Positions 1 through 4,913 of a DNA stretch of 5,532 nt are shown here, in pieces. This DNA is from Actinomycetota bacterium (GTDB lineage: Bacteria; Actinomycetota; Humimicrobiia; Humimicrobiales; Humimicrobiaceae), in contig VGAU01000135.1 in assembly GCA_016870675.1 (NCBI GenBank), positions 1 through 5,532 of the forward strand, written 5' to 3'. The notes under the pieces are model-generated. The model was not told where the DNA came from. It saw only the letters and a list, made by a program, of their open reading frames with translations, and ran no database searches. The position numbers and the translations under genes are program-made. Within the stretch, counting starts at the first letter, position 1. Every line of letters starts with the position of its first letter.

Positions 1-25
1 TACACAAAAGTTTAAAGTCTAATAA

Positions 26-43
26 TATAATTTTGTCTGAGGT
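26..43 (+). promoter_or_regulatory. -10-like hexamer and Shine-Dalgarno site for the SIMPL gene
   Basis: TATAAT lies at 26-31 and TGAGGT at 38-43, six bases before the ATG at 50. The Shine-Dalgarno site is good and fixes the start. The -10 match is perfect, but no convincing -35 is visible at the right distance, and the window begins only 25 bases upstream. In such A+T-rich DNA the hexamer may be chance. If it is real, the leader would be very short. Confidence 0.35.
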
Positions 44-49
44 AAAAAA

Positions 50-778
50 ATGAGTAAAGAAAATTCAAATAAAATCATATACTTTGCGATTATCCTGGGA
101 ATATGCCTGATAATAAGCGCATCAATCGGTTCTTTTACATTCTATAAGGTAAGATCACCTGAGGATACCCTTTCTGTAACCGGCTCGGTAAGAGAAAAGG
201 TCACTTCAGATCTCGCTAAATGGACTGCCAATTTCTCAAGAACCATCCCGGCTGAAGATTTAAAGGCAGGATATCAAATGATGAAAAATGACCAGAAGCT
301 TGTACTGAACTTCTTTGAAGATAATGGATTTACCGAAGAAGACCTAACAATTTCACCAGTATTTATGGAGCAATTATATATGTATGATCCAGATGCTCCA
401 AAAGAAAATGTCTTAAGGCAAACTGTAGAAATTCAATCAAATGATGTTGAAAAAATTACCTATATGGCTAAAAACACCCAGAAACTCATAGACCAGGGGG
501 TTGTATTTTCTATTCAATCCTTAGAATATTATTACTCAAAACTTCCGGAACTTCGCATTGAATTAATCCCGGATGCAATAAATGACGCCAAGTTAAGAGC
601 TCAGAAGATTGCTGAAGGCAGCGGCAAGAAAATAGGAGTAATAAAATCCGCAAATCTTGGAGTAGTCCAGGTTCTGCCCGTAAATTCTACAGAAGTCTCA
701 GATTGGGGAACTTATGATACATCAACTATCGAAAAAGAAGTAATGATACCGGTTACGGTGATTTTTACACTAAAATAA
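50..778 (+). CDS. SIMPL (DUF541) domain protein, membrane anchored
   Basis: This 242-residue protein matches the SIMPL/DUF541 family, whose members are exported or membrane-anchored. Their molecular role is mostly unknown; some are linked to oxidative stress or surface-layer functions. Residues 8-34 form one hydrophobic segment without an evident cleavage site, so a signal anchor with the domain outside the cell is likely. The SIMPL core follows: a first strand with LSVTGSVREKV at 41-51, a helix and loop ending GFTEEDLTISPV around 93-104, a middle strand at about 122-134, and the typical DAINDAKLRAQKIAEGSGKKIG block at about 176-197. It ends in a hydrophobic strand that leads to the stop. The length is normal for the family. 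A strong TGAGGT ribosome site sits six bases before the ATG. It is the only plus-strand gene here and converges on the minus-strand genes, with no operon partner visible. The family call is confident; the function is unknown. Confidence 0.9.
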   Translation: MSKENSNKIIYFAIILGICLIISASIGSFTFYKVRSPEDTLSVTGSVREKVTSDLAKWTANFSRTIPAEDLKAGYQMMKNDQKLVLNFFEDNGFTEEDLTISPVFMEQLYMYDPDAPKENVLRQTVEIQSNDVEKITYMAKNTQKLIDQGVVFSIQSLEYYYSKLPELRIELIPDAINDAKLRAQKIAEGSGKKIGVIKSANLGVVQVLPVNSTEVSDWGTYDTSTIEKEVMIPVTVIFTLK

Positions 779-817
779 AATAAAGAAAATCCAATCTAAT
801 AATTGATTCTGGGTCAT

Positions 818-1120
818 TTACTTTTTCGGTTTATTTTTTATACCAGCACCTTTTGCTTTATCGTTATTGTCTATATCATCGTTAGAATCATTTTCATCAA
901 TTTCCTCTTCTATTTCCTCTTCCTTACCTTCCTTATCCTTACCTGGCCCCCTATTTTTCCCTATATCTTCAAGAGCTCTTTCACTTCCTCACTTGCTTAC
1001 CTCAATCGCTTTAAGTATAGCTTCCTTTGCCTGTTCAGGAACTTTATAATAAAGTCTACCATACTTTAACCTGCCTCTAAATAATTTACATATTATAAAA
1101 CTTATATCAATATTAGTATT
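818..1120 (-). pseudogene. decayed minus-strand reading frame with internal TGA (unrecognised)
   Basis: One minus-strand frame is open from 1120 to 818 apart from a single TGA at 991-989. The upstream 43 codons have no ATG, GTG or TTG start. They read like a real protein, with a basic stretch (KLFRGRLKYGRLYYKVPEQ) and a helix-like AKEAILKAIEVSK just before the stop. The 56 codons after it read GSERALEDIGKNRGPGKD and then an acidic, Asn/Asp/Lys-rich, disordered-looking tail to a TAA. TGA is a normal stop for two intact genes here, so recoding as tryptophan is unlikely. I do not recognise a family. The best reading is a gene broken by a stop and by loss of its start. A short alternative start (ATG at about 1048, 21 codons) lies in another frame. 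The opposite strand encodes only a hydrophobic shadow of this low-complexity tail. This frame is the only notable content of the 437-base gap 779-1215. Confidence 0.4.
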
Positions 1121-1167
1121 TCAACTTTAATTAATACTTTTATATGATATATTAATTTTTATAACAC

Positions 1168-1195
1168 AAAAAATAATCTAGATTTTTAAGATCTA
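1168..1195 (-). terminator. weak terminator-like hairpin after the ParB-like gene
   Basis: Read on the minus strand, a 5-bp stem TAGAT/ATCTA (arms 1195-1191 and 1183-1179, 7-base loop) is followed by a run of six T (1173-1168). It lies about 20 bases past the stop of the ParB-like gene, where a terminator is expected. The stem is short and A+T rich, so this may be chance. Confidence 0.25.
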
Positions 1196-1215
1196 ATTTT
1201 CTTTCCTTAAAATTA

Positions 1216-2166
1216 TTAAGTAGTTTTAATAAAATTTTTTTTCCAATAGAAAATAACCTTATACTTCATATTTATCAGTTTTAATTTGAATCTTCTTAAT
1301 GGATTTTTACCGTATCGTAGCAGAAAATCCCTTGCGACAAATTTTATTACAATCTCTCTACCATATTTTAGACTTAAATATCTTTTATGCTCATTTATCC
1401 AGATAAACAGGTCTGTTTTTGTTCTCTCTGGAAATTTCTCTAATATACCAAAGTTTTTAATAATTTCAATTGCTGGAAGATAAATATTGTCATACCATAT
1501 AATAGAAGCTTCCTCAAATGTAATCATCTTTTCATCAGCTTTTTTATTTTCATTTAACTGAACCATTAGCTTGTTAATCTGGCCTAAGAGAAAGTCATAT
1601 TGTCCAGGGACAGTTATTCTAATCTTTATATCAGGTCTGCTTTTCTTAAGACCAGTTATATTTAGAAATTTCTCTCTTTCTGCCATTATAAATACTTCCT
1701 TGGGATCCATATCGGGTGTTAGAGGTATATCTGTAATAAACTCGGTAACTTCAGCATCAATATATTTAACCCCCATTTTTTTTGAAACACTAACCCTGTG
1801 GTTACCATCAATAACAAAATAAATTTCACCAACTTTATATAATTTAACTGGTGGTAAAATAACATCTCGAATCAATAAGTTATGAATTTTGGCCCATCTC
1901 TGTTGAAGATGTTCTTTTTTGGGAAGAAAGTATCTATCAAAATCGTTGTATCTTTCCAGACTTCCAACTATGTTTTTTAACTTTACTGTTTGAATTCCAA
2001 GGTAATTCTGTTTGTATAGTCCTAGATCCCTTTTTATTTTTTCGAAAGATAAGAGCTCATTATTTCTTCCAATAAGTAGATATTTAAGGTTGTTTAATAA
2101 AGCTCTTAACCTTGCTTCTTCAAACTCCTGATTTGACTTTTCAATTGATATTGGGTAACTACTCAT
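1216..2166 (-). CDS. ParB/sulfiredoxin-fold (ParBc-like) protein
   Basis: This 316-residue protein has a ParB N-terminal/sulfiredoxin-like fold in its middle. RDVILPPVKLYKVG at 100-113 is the first strand pair. IDGNHRVSVSKKMG at 119-132 is the phosphate- or nucleotide-binding motif, with the D120-G121-N122-H123-R124 core. It is preceded by a helical region of about 95 residues. A conserved-looking C-terminal part includes IIWYDNIYLPAIEIIKNFG (222-240) and FPERTKTDLFIWINEHKRYL (245-264), resembling the architecture of ParB-like proteins found in Chloroflexi and Actinobacteria (similar in part to DUF4032). The extreme C-terminus is very basic. There is no helix-turn-helix/spacer arrangement as in chromosomal ParB and no ParA neighbour, so a partition role is unlikely. 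ParB/Srx folds can be CTPases, nucleases or small-molecule kinases, and the DGNHR motif does not settle which. The start has only a weak AAGAA ribosome site. It lies 87 bases after the phosphoesterase gene, with a hairpin between. Confidence 0.75.
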   Translation of the reverse strand: MSSYPISIEKSNQEFEEARLRALLNNLKYLLIGRNNELLSFEKIKRDLGLYKQNYLGIQTVKLKNIVGSLERYNDFDRYFLPKKEHLQQRWAKIHNLLIRDVILPPVKLYKVGEIYFVIDGNHRVSVSKKMGVKYIDAEVTEFITDIPLTPDMDPKEVFIMAEREKFLNITGLKKSRPDIKIRITVPGQYDFLLGQINKLMVQLNENKKADEKMITFEEASIIWYDNIYLPAIEIIKNFGILEKFPERTKTDLFIWINEHKRYLSLKYGREIVIKFVARDFLLRYGKNPLRRFKLKLINMKYKVIFYWKKNFIKTT

Positions 2167-2192
2167 TTCTTATAATTAAATTAAATTATTTA

Positions 2193-2232
2193 AATTTGGC
2201 TTTAACCAAGTTAGTTAAAAATAAAGCAAATT
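2193..2232 (-). terminator. bulged 11-bp inverted repeat between two minus-strand genes
   Basis: The left arm 2193-2204 (AATTTGGCTTTA) pairs with the right arm 2222-2232 (TAAAGCAAATT) over 11 base pairs, with one bulged G and a 17-base loop. On the minus strand it starts 21 bases past the phosphoesterase stop (2254). The 3' arm is followed by T-rich but interrupted sequence. It could be an attenuating terminator or an mRNA-processing or stability hairpin between this gene and the ParB-like gene. The lack of a clean T tract makes full termination uncertain. Confidence 0.4.
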
Positions 2233-2253
2233 AATTTCGTTATCAAAAATTAA

Positions 2254-2877
2254 TCAAATCTCTATAATTCTGTACCCATAAGCGTTTATGACTTTTGTAC
2301 TATTAACAACAGTTAACCAATTTTTTTCTGTCCCATATATATGGATATGACCATGGATAAGATATTTGGGTCTAAAATCTTTTATGAACTTGGTAAAACA
2401 TTTAAAACCTCTATGGCATAAATCTTCTTTATCATGAATCTTATATGGAGGAGCATGGGTTACAAGAATATCAAGATACCGTTTATTAAAAATCTTATTT
2501 ACTATAAGCCTGGGTTTTAATTTATTGATTTTCCAGCACATTTGAGTATCTGTATATTGATAATTTCCTTCACCATACTTTATTGAACCTTCGAGACCCA
2601 TTAGAATTATACCTTTATATTTTATTATTTTCTGATCTAAGTTGATGCAACCTTCAGGAAGATTGCTTTCAATCCCTTTTTCTGAGTAAATGGTAGTTTT
2701 ATTGTGATTTCCCATTACGTAAAATAGTGGCTTGTTAAGAGTTGTGACGATAAATTCAAGATAATAACTTGGGAGATCTCCACAGGAAATTATAAAATCA
2801 ATATTGCTCATTCTCTCCTGTAGAGAATTGTTGTAGATATGATCCAGAACTTGATCGCTAAGTAATAATACCTTCAT
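2254..2877 (-). CDS. calcineurin-like metallophosphoesterase
   Basis: This 207-residue protein is a single calcineurin-like phosphoesterase domain, cytosolic and likely to hydrolyse a phosphomonoester or phosphodiester with two metal ions. The family blocks are visible in order: MKVLLLSD at 1-8 (metal ligand D8), SCGDLP at 31-36 (D34), GNHN at 56-59 (N57 ligand and H58 catalytic), VTHAPP at 139-144 (H141) and IHGHIH at 174-179 (H177, H179). The usual D-x-H of the first block is changed to D8-Q-V, although H13 lies nearby, and the common GNHD is GNHN. The string CGDLPSYYLEF is typical of a conserved uncharacterised subgroup of this superfamily. M1 is required as the start, because the next methionine (M23) would omit D8 even though a GGAGAG sequence precedes it. 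No Shine-Dalgarno site precedes M1. The natural substrate cannot be told from sequence. Confidence 0.88.
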   Translation of the reverse strand: MKVLLLSDQVLDHIYNNSLQERMSNIDFIISCGDLPSYYLEFIVTTLNKPLFYVMGNHNKTTIYSEKGIESNLPEGCINLDQKIIKYKGIILMGLEGSIKYGEGNYQYTDTQMCWKINKLKPRLIVNKIFNKRYLDILVTHAPPYKIHDKEDLCHRGFKCFTKFIKDFRPKYLIHGHIHIYGTEKNWLTVVNSTKVINAYGYRIIEI

Positions 2878-2881
2878 AATT

Positions 2882-2887
2882 ATTATA
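2882..2887 (-). promoter_or_regulatory. TATAAT -10 hexamer just before the phosphoesterase ATG
   Basis: A perfect TATAAT on the minus strand ends four bases before the ATG at 2877, and no Shine-Dalgarno site is present. If it is used, the transcript would begin at or next to the start codon, giving a leaderless mRNA. No good -35 is visible 17 bases upstream, and the surroundings are very A+T rich, so this is tentative. Confidence 0.3.
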
Positions 2888-2891
2888 CTAT

Positions 2892-2923
2892 TTTCTGGGT
2901 AATAATATTATTTATTTCTGGGT
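2892..2923. repeat. two direct copies of TTTCTGGGT, 23 bases apart
   Basis: TTTCTGGGT occurs at 2892-2900 and again at 2915-2923, about two helical turns apart, immediately upstream of the phosphoesterase gene and its -10-like hexamer. Tandem sites with this phasing could be an activator or repressor binding region. Nine bases is short, so chance duplication is possible. Confidence 0.3.
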
Positions 2924-2950
2924 TATATTACTATTCTTCAATGATTTTAT

Positions 2951-3010
2951 CTACAGCCCGGTACAGTCTAAATGTCCATCAGGCTTTAAAACATCTTGTT
3001 CTTCTTCCAT
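2951..3010 (-). pseudogene. truncated TusA-like (SirA family) sulfurtransferase, N-terminal remnant
   Basis: A 19-codon frame begins with ATG two bases after the stop of the zinc-ribbon gene, preceded by AGAGG ten bases upstream. It ends in KPDGHLDCTGL followed by TAG. LDCTGL is the start of the TusA/SirA/YedF domain, where the family continues with [YL]CPxP carrying the catalytic cysteine, then a helix near KTKKAIKxL. Here the CPxP motif is absent. After the TAG the same frame reads IKSLKNSNITQK and stops, which faintly resembles the later TusA helix. An internal deletion plus a stop is therefore a possible history. The fragment cannot carry out persulfide transfer. A TusA homolog directly after a scaffold gene would fit sulfur trafficking for Fe-S assembly. 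The alternative is a genuine 19-residue peptide. The match rests on only about six residues plus context. Confidence 0.45.
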
Positions 3011-3012
3011 AG

Positions 3013-3216
3013 TTACCCATCCTCTCCCAATTTTTCTCCGCAATTAGGACATACTTTTAAATTATTGGAGACAGCTTGTCCACATTTTTTGCAATAACTT
3101 ATTTTAATTTTGCAATAAGAACAAAGGGGTAACTTCGTATCATTTAACTTAATATCACAATAAGGGCAACTATCAGTTTTATTTTTTATATCATTGCTTA
3201 TATTATTTTTAGACAT
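3013..3216 (-). CDS. small double zinc-ribbon protein
   Basis: This 67-residue protein is built of two back-to-back zinc knuckle ribbons. C17-x2-C20 pairs with C32-x2-C35 (CPYC/CSYC) and C42-x2-C45 pairs with C56-x2-C59 (CKKC/CPNCG), as in DZANK-type ribbons. The first 15 residues are polar and probably disordered. There is no transmembrane segment or enzyme domain. Such ribbons usually serve in protein or nucleic-acid contacts, and the partner is unknown. The ribosome site GGGAGATGAT directly precedes the ATG. The gene starts 16 bases after the IscU-type gene and its 3' end carries the ribosome site of the TusA-like fragment, so all three are probably on one transcript. The position suggests a link with Fe-S assembly, but the cysteines could hold zinc or a cluster. 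Confidence 0.8.
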   Translation of the reverse strand: MSKNNISNDIKNKTDSCPYCDIKLNDTKLPLCSYCKIKISYCKKCGQAVSNNLKVCPNCGEKLGEDG

Positions 3217-3232
3217 ATCATCTCCCAGTTAT

Positions 3233-3610
3233 TTATTTTTCTTTTTTGTCCAGGTAATCCTTGATAGCTTTATGCAGGGCATCAGCGCCTAAATTTGAAC
3301 AATGGAGTTTGTTTTTAGGAAGCCCTCCTAATTTTTTTGCTATATCTTTATTAGTTATCCTTAAGGCTTCGTCCAGTGTCTCCCCTTTAGCAGCTTCGCT
3401 TACCATACTTGACACCGCAATTGCAGCTCCACAACCAAATGTTTTAAATTTAATATCCTCCAGCTTATTATCTTTAACCTTGATATAGAAACTCATCATA
3501 TCTCCACATACAGGATTTCCTACTTCTCCTATTCCATCAGCATCTTTAATTTCACCAACATTTCTGGGATTCATAAAATGTTCCATTACTTTTTTACTAT
3601 ATGCTGCCAT
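3233..3610 (-). CDS. iscU: Fe-S cluster assembly scaffold, IscU/NifU N-terminal type
   Basis: This 125-residue protein is the cytosolic scaffold on which [2Fe-2S] and [4Fe-4S] clusters are built from cysteine-derived sulfur and iron. The start AAYSKKVMEHFMNPRNVGE is typical of the family. The cluster ligands are C35 in GNPVCGD, C60 in FGCGAAIA and C104 in LHCSNL, with the conserved D37 and H103 also present. The length is normal. The segment before the third cysteine is LPKNKLHCS, so the LPPVK motif bound by the HscA chaperone in E. coli is not conserved. This agrees with NifU/IscU proteins of anaerobes that lack HscA/HscB. No iscS cysteine desulfurase is adjacent in the window, so sulfur must come from elsewhere. 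A GAGGT ribosome site sits five bases before the ATG. The zinc-ribbon gene follows 16 bases downstream. The symbol is given by homology; a nifU-like name would be equally fair. Confidence 0.93.
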   Translation of the reverse strand: MAAYSKKVMEHFMNPRNVGEIKDADGIGEVGNPVCGDMMSFYIKVKDNKLEDIKFKTFGCGAAIAVSSMVSEAAKGETLDEALRITNKDIAKKLGGLPKNKLHCSNLGADALHKAIKDYLDKKEK

Positions 3611-3643
3611 TTATAACCTCTTTTTTAATTTTAGAAAAAACAT
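3611..3643 (-). CDS. possible 10-residue leader peptide abutting the scaffold gene
   Basis: An ATG at 3643, with AAGGAA five bases upstream, opens a frame reading MFFLKLKKRL. Its TAA ends at 3611, exactly one base before the ATG of the IscU-type gene. Direct stop/start adjacency with its own ribosome site is compatible with translational coupling or an attenuating upstream frame. The frame also contains the scaffold gene's GAGGT ribosome site. In A+T-rich DNA such a short frame is easily accidental, so this is only a candidate. Confidence 0.2.
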   Translation of the reverse strand: MFFLKLKKRL

Positions 3644-3653
3644 TTTTATTCCT

Positions 3654-3674
3654 TATATATGGGTGACATCTCCC
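3654..3674 (-). promoter_or_regulatory. possible promoter/operator of the iscU cluster
   Basis: An imperfect palindrome GGGTGA-CA-TCTCCC at 3661-3674 (five of six pairs, 2-base centre) lies directly upstream of a TATATA -10-like hexamer at 3654-3659 (minus strand), 44 bases before the scaffold ATG. Its G/C content stands out in an A+T-rich spacer. The 149-base gap after the glycosylase gene makes a separate promoter plausible. No clear -35 is seen. The dyad could be a regulator site; it does not match the palindrome upstream of the Rrf2 gene. Confidence 0.35.
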
Positions 3675-3759
3675 TTAACCTTTTAACAATAGGTAGTAAA
3701 ACTTCAAGTAATCAATAAAAACAGTGGTTTAGATGTTCTTTATTTGTTATCCCCTAATG

Positions 3760-4407
3760 CTATTTAAATATAAAACCAGTCTGTTCGGACCAGAATAAAA
3801 GATCCAATTCCTGGAGGGGAATACCTATCTTTAAAGAAAATCCTCTCATTTTATTTTCTACATTTAAGTATATCTTTCTGTTAATCAATGATGGGATTTT
3901 CTTTATAATTCTGTACCTCTTTAAACTCCTTAAAATATGTATATCGAGTATTGCTATATCATTACCAAAACCAATATTCCTTAAAAAATGACTCGCTTCC
4001 TTATATCCTAAACCTTTTATGTTCTTTACGAACCATTCTCTCGTTTTGAATATATTGCCTTCATCTATTTTGCTTTTTATATCAAATCTTCCACTATTTT
4101 TAAAGGCTTTTCTTGCCGCTATTAAATAAGAGGCTTTATTGTTAGGAAATCTAACACGTCTCAAATTAGCTTTTATATCACTTTTTTCTCCTTTTAAAAG
4201 CAACCCTGATCTTACCAATTCTTTTACAGCTTCGTCACAATAAATTGCCTTTGATTGAGGTGTTAATATACAGAAGCATAACTCCTTGAATATGCACTCA
4301 TCATTACTTTTATATAAATCCCTGAATTCTTTGAGCTTTTTTTTAATCTGATATCTTTTTTTCCTGTAACTTGATAATAACTCATTTAATTCATCATCGT
4401 ATTGCAT
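3760..4407 (-). CDS. ogg: archaeal-type 8-oxoguanine DNA glycosylase/AP lyase (Ogg2)
   Basis: This 215-residue protein belongs to the helix-hairpin-helix DNA glycosylase superfamily, Ogg2 branch. This branch removes 8-oxoguanine from DNA and cuts the abasic strand by its lyase activity. CILTPQSKA at 46-54 is characteristic of the branch. The HhH motif is IKGLGYKEASHFLRNIG at 130-146, with K136 at the position of the Schiff-base lysine. LDIHIL follows at 154-159, with D155 as the catalytic aspartate. The protein ends in TGFIFK. The C-terminal lysine, known in archaeal Ogg2 to take part in recognising the lesion base, is conserved, so the C-terminus is complete. The length is near the 205-210 residues usual for the family, and there is no [4Fe-4S] cysteine loop. 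The gene starts 16 bases after the rubrerythrin-stub gene, with a weak ribosome site, and probably ends the operon begun by the Rrf2 gene. Confidence 0.9.
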   Translation of the reverse strand: MQYDDELNELLSSYRKKRYQIKKKLKEFRDLYKSNDECIFKELCFCILTPQSKAIYCDEAVKELVRSGLLLKGEKSDIKANLRRVRFPNNKASYLIAARKAFKNSGRFDIKSKIDEGNIFKTREWFVKNIKGLGYKEASHFLRNIGFGNDIAILDIHILRSLKRYRIIKKIPSLINRKIYLNVENKMRGFSLKIGIPLQELDLLFWSEQTGFIFK

Positions 4408-4423
4408 TATCTTTAATTACTTA

Positions 4424-4648
4424 TCAATAATTTTCGCAAAACAGCTCATAAAAACTTTGAGGATGTGCACAAGCCGGGCACTCCTTTGGCGCCTCTTTTC
4501 CTTCATGAATATACCCGCAATTGCGGCATTTCCACCTAACCTCTGTATCCCTTTTGAATACTTTACCTTCTTTCAAGTTCTTAAGTAATTTTCTATATCG
4601 TATTTCGTGTTGTTCCTCTACTTCTGCTATCTCTTTAGATACGTTCAT
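4424..4648 (-). CDS. stand-alone rubrerythrin C-terminal region (rubredoxin-like)
   Basis: This 74-residue protein corresponds to only the last third of a classical rubrerythrin (about 190 residues). Residues 6-28 match the end of the last ferritin-like helix, including EEQHE at 11-15. The linker GKVFKRD follows, then the rubredoxin-like iron site: C41-x2-C44 in WKCRNCGYIHEGKEAP and C57-x2-C60 in CPACAHPQSFYEL. The four-helix diiron part is missing, so it cannot be a peroxidase alone. It should bind one iron as Fe(Cys)4 (or zinc) and could act as an electron carrier or docking protein. The start is well supported. GGAG lies about eight bases upstream, and the ATG overlaps the TGA of the preceding gene in the sequence ATGA, indicating translational coupling. 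This suggests a maintained gene and not a random fragment, although descent from a truncated rubrerythrin is likely. Confidence 0.85.
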   Translation of the reverse strand: MNVSKEIAEVEEQHEIRYRKLLKNLKEGKVFKRDTEVRWKCRNCGYIHEGKEAPKECPACAHPQSFYELFCENY

Positions 4649-4908
4649 ATTTTCTTCTCCAGTTTATATTTGTTTTTATTCTGTTTGTATTTATTGTATT
4701 GCACAATTCCTATACATTCCTTAGCATACTTACACCAATCAAGGCAACTTTGTTTGTCGCTATTTCGCATAACTGTCCTTTTACACTTCGGGCACGTTGC
4801 CTTAATCTCATCTGACCATATCTCCACCTCATAAGAACAGAAAGGACATTCCACATATTCTGGCTTTGGCTGTTTGAAATTTTGAGCTCCAGGACATTTT
4901 AAAATCAT
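4645..4908 (-). CDS. eight-cysteine small protein (zinc ribbon plus Cys cluster), uncharacterised
   Basis: This 87-residue protein has eight cysteines: C5 in KCPGAQ, a ribbon formed by C21-x2-C24 (CPFC) and C39-x2-C42 (CPKC), then C55-x3-C59-x5-C65 in SCLDWCKYAKEC. The conserved-looking strings CPGAQNFKQPKPEY, EVEIWSD and CLDWCKYAKEC resemble a small family of unknown function found in anaerobes. I cannot assign an activity. The first set suggests zinc or iron binding. The C-x3-C-x5-C set, with C5, could provide a second metal or Fe-S site. The tail after residue 70 is lysine- and asparagine-rich and probably disordered. The gene starts five bases after the Rrf2 stop and overlaps the rubrerythrin-stub gene by four bases, so it is the middle of a tightly coupled trio. 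Its role is probably redox-related, by context only. Confidence 0.75.
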   Translation of the reverse strand: MILKCPGAQNFKQPKPEYVECPFCSYEVEIWSDEIKATCPKCKRTVMRNSDKQSCLDWCKYAKECIGIVQYNKYKQNKNKYKLEKKI

Positions 4909-4913
4909 TTATT

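Noticed and set aside
790..814. Possible terminator hairpin after the SIMPL gene (CCAATC with GATTCTGG)
   Set aside because: The pairing needs a two-base bulge and is not followed by an uninterrupted T run, so it is too weak to call.
803..1069. Plus-strand 88-codon hydrophobic frame starting at TTG
   Set aside because: It has no ribosome site. Its Phe/Ile/Leu/Ser-rich content is what the antisense of the acidic, lysine-rich minus-strand frame would give, and the second plus-strand frame at 867-1049 is the same kind of shadow.
818..1120. Alternative genetic code with TGA as tryptophan
   Set aside because: TGA ends two intact genes (4424-4426 and 4645-4647), and tryptophan in the intact genes is encoded by TGG.
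1216..2166. Chromosome-partition ParB
   Set aside because: There is no helix-turn-helix/spacer arrangement, no ParA neighbour and no parS-like site; only the ParB/Srx-like fold motif is present.
3261..3488. Plus-strand frame antisense to the scaffold gene
   Set aside because: It is a shadow of iscU, without a ribosome site or recognisable motif.
4521..4834. Plus-strand frames across the rubrerythrin-stub and eight-Cys genes
   Set aside because: They lie antisense to well-supported genes with clear motifs and ribosome sites. Their hydrophobic, Cys-rich content is a reverse-complement artefact.
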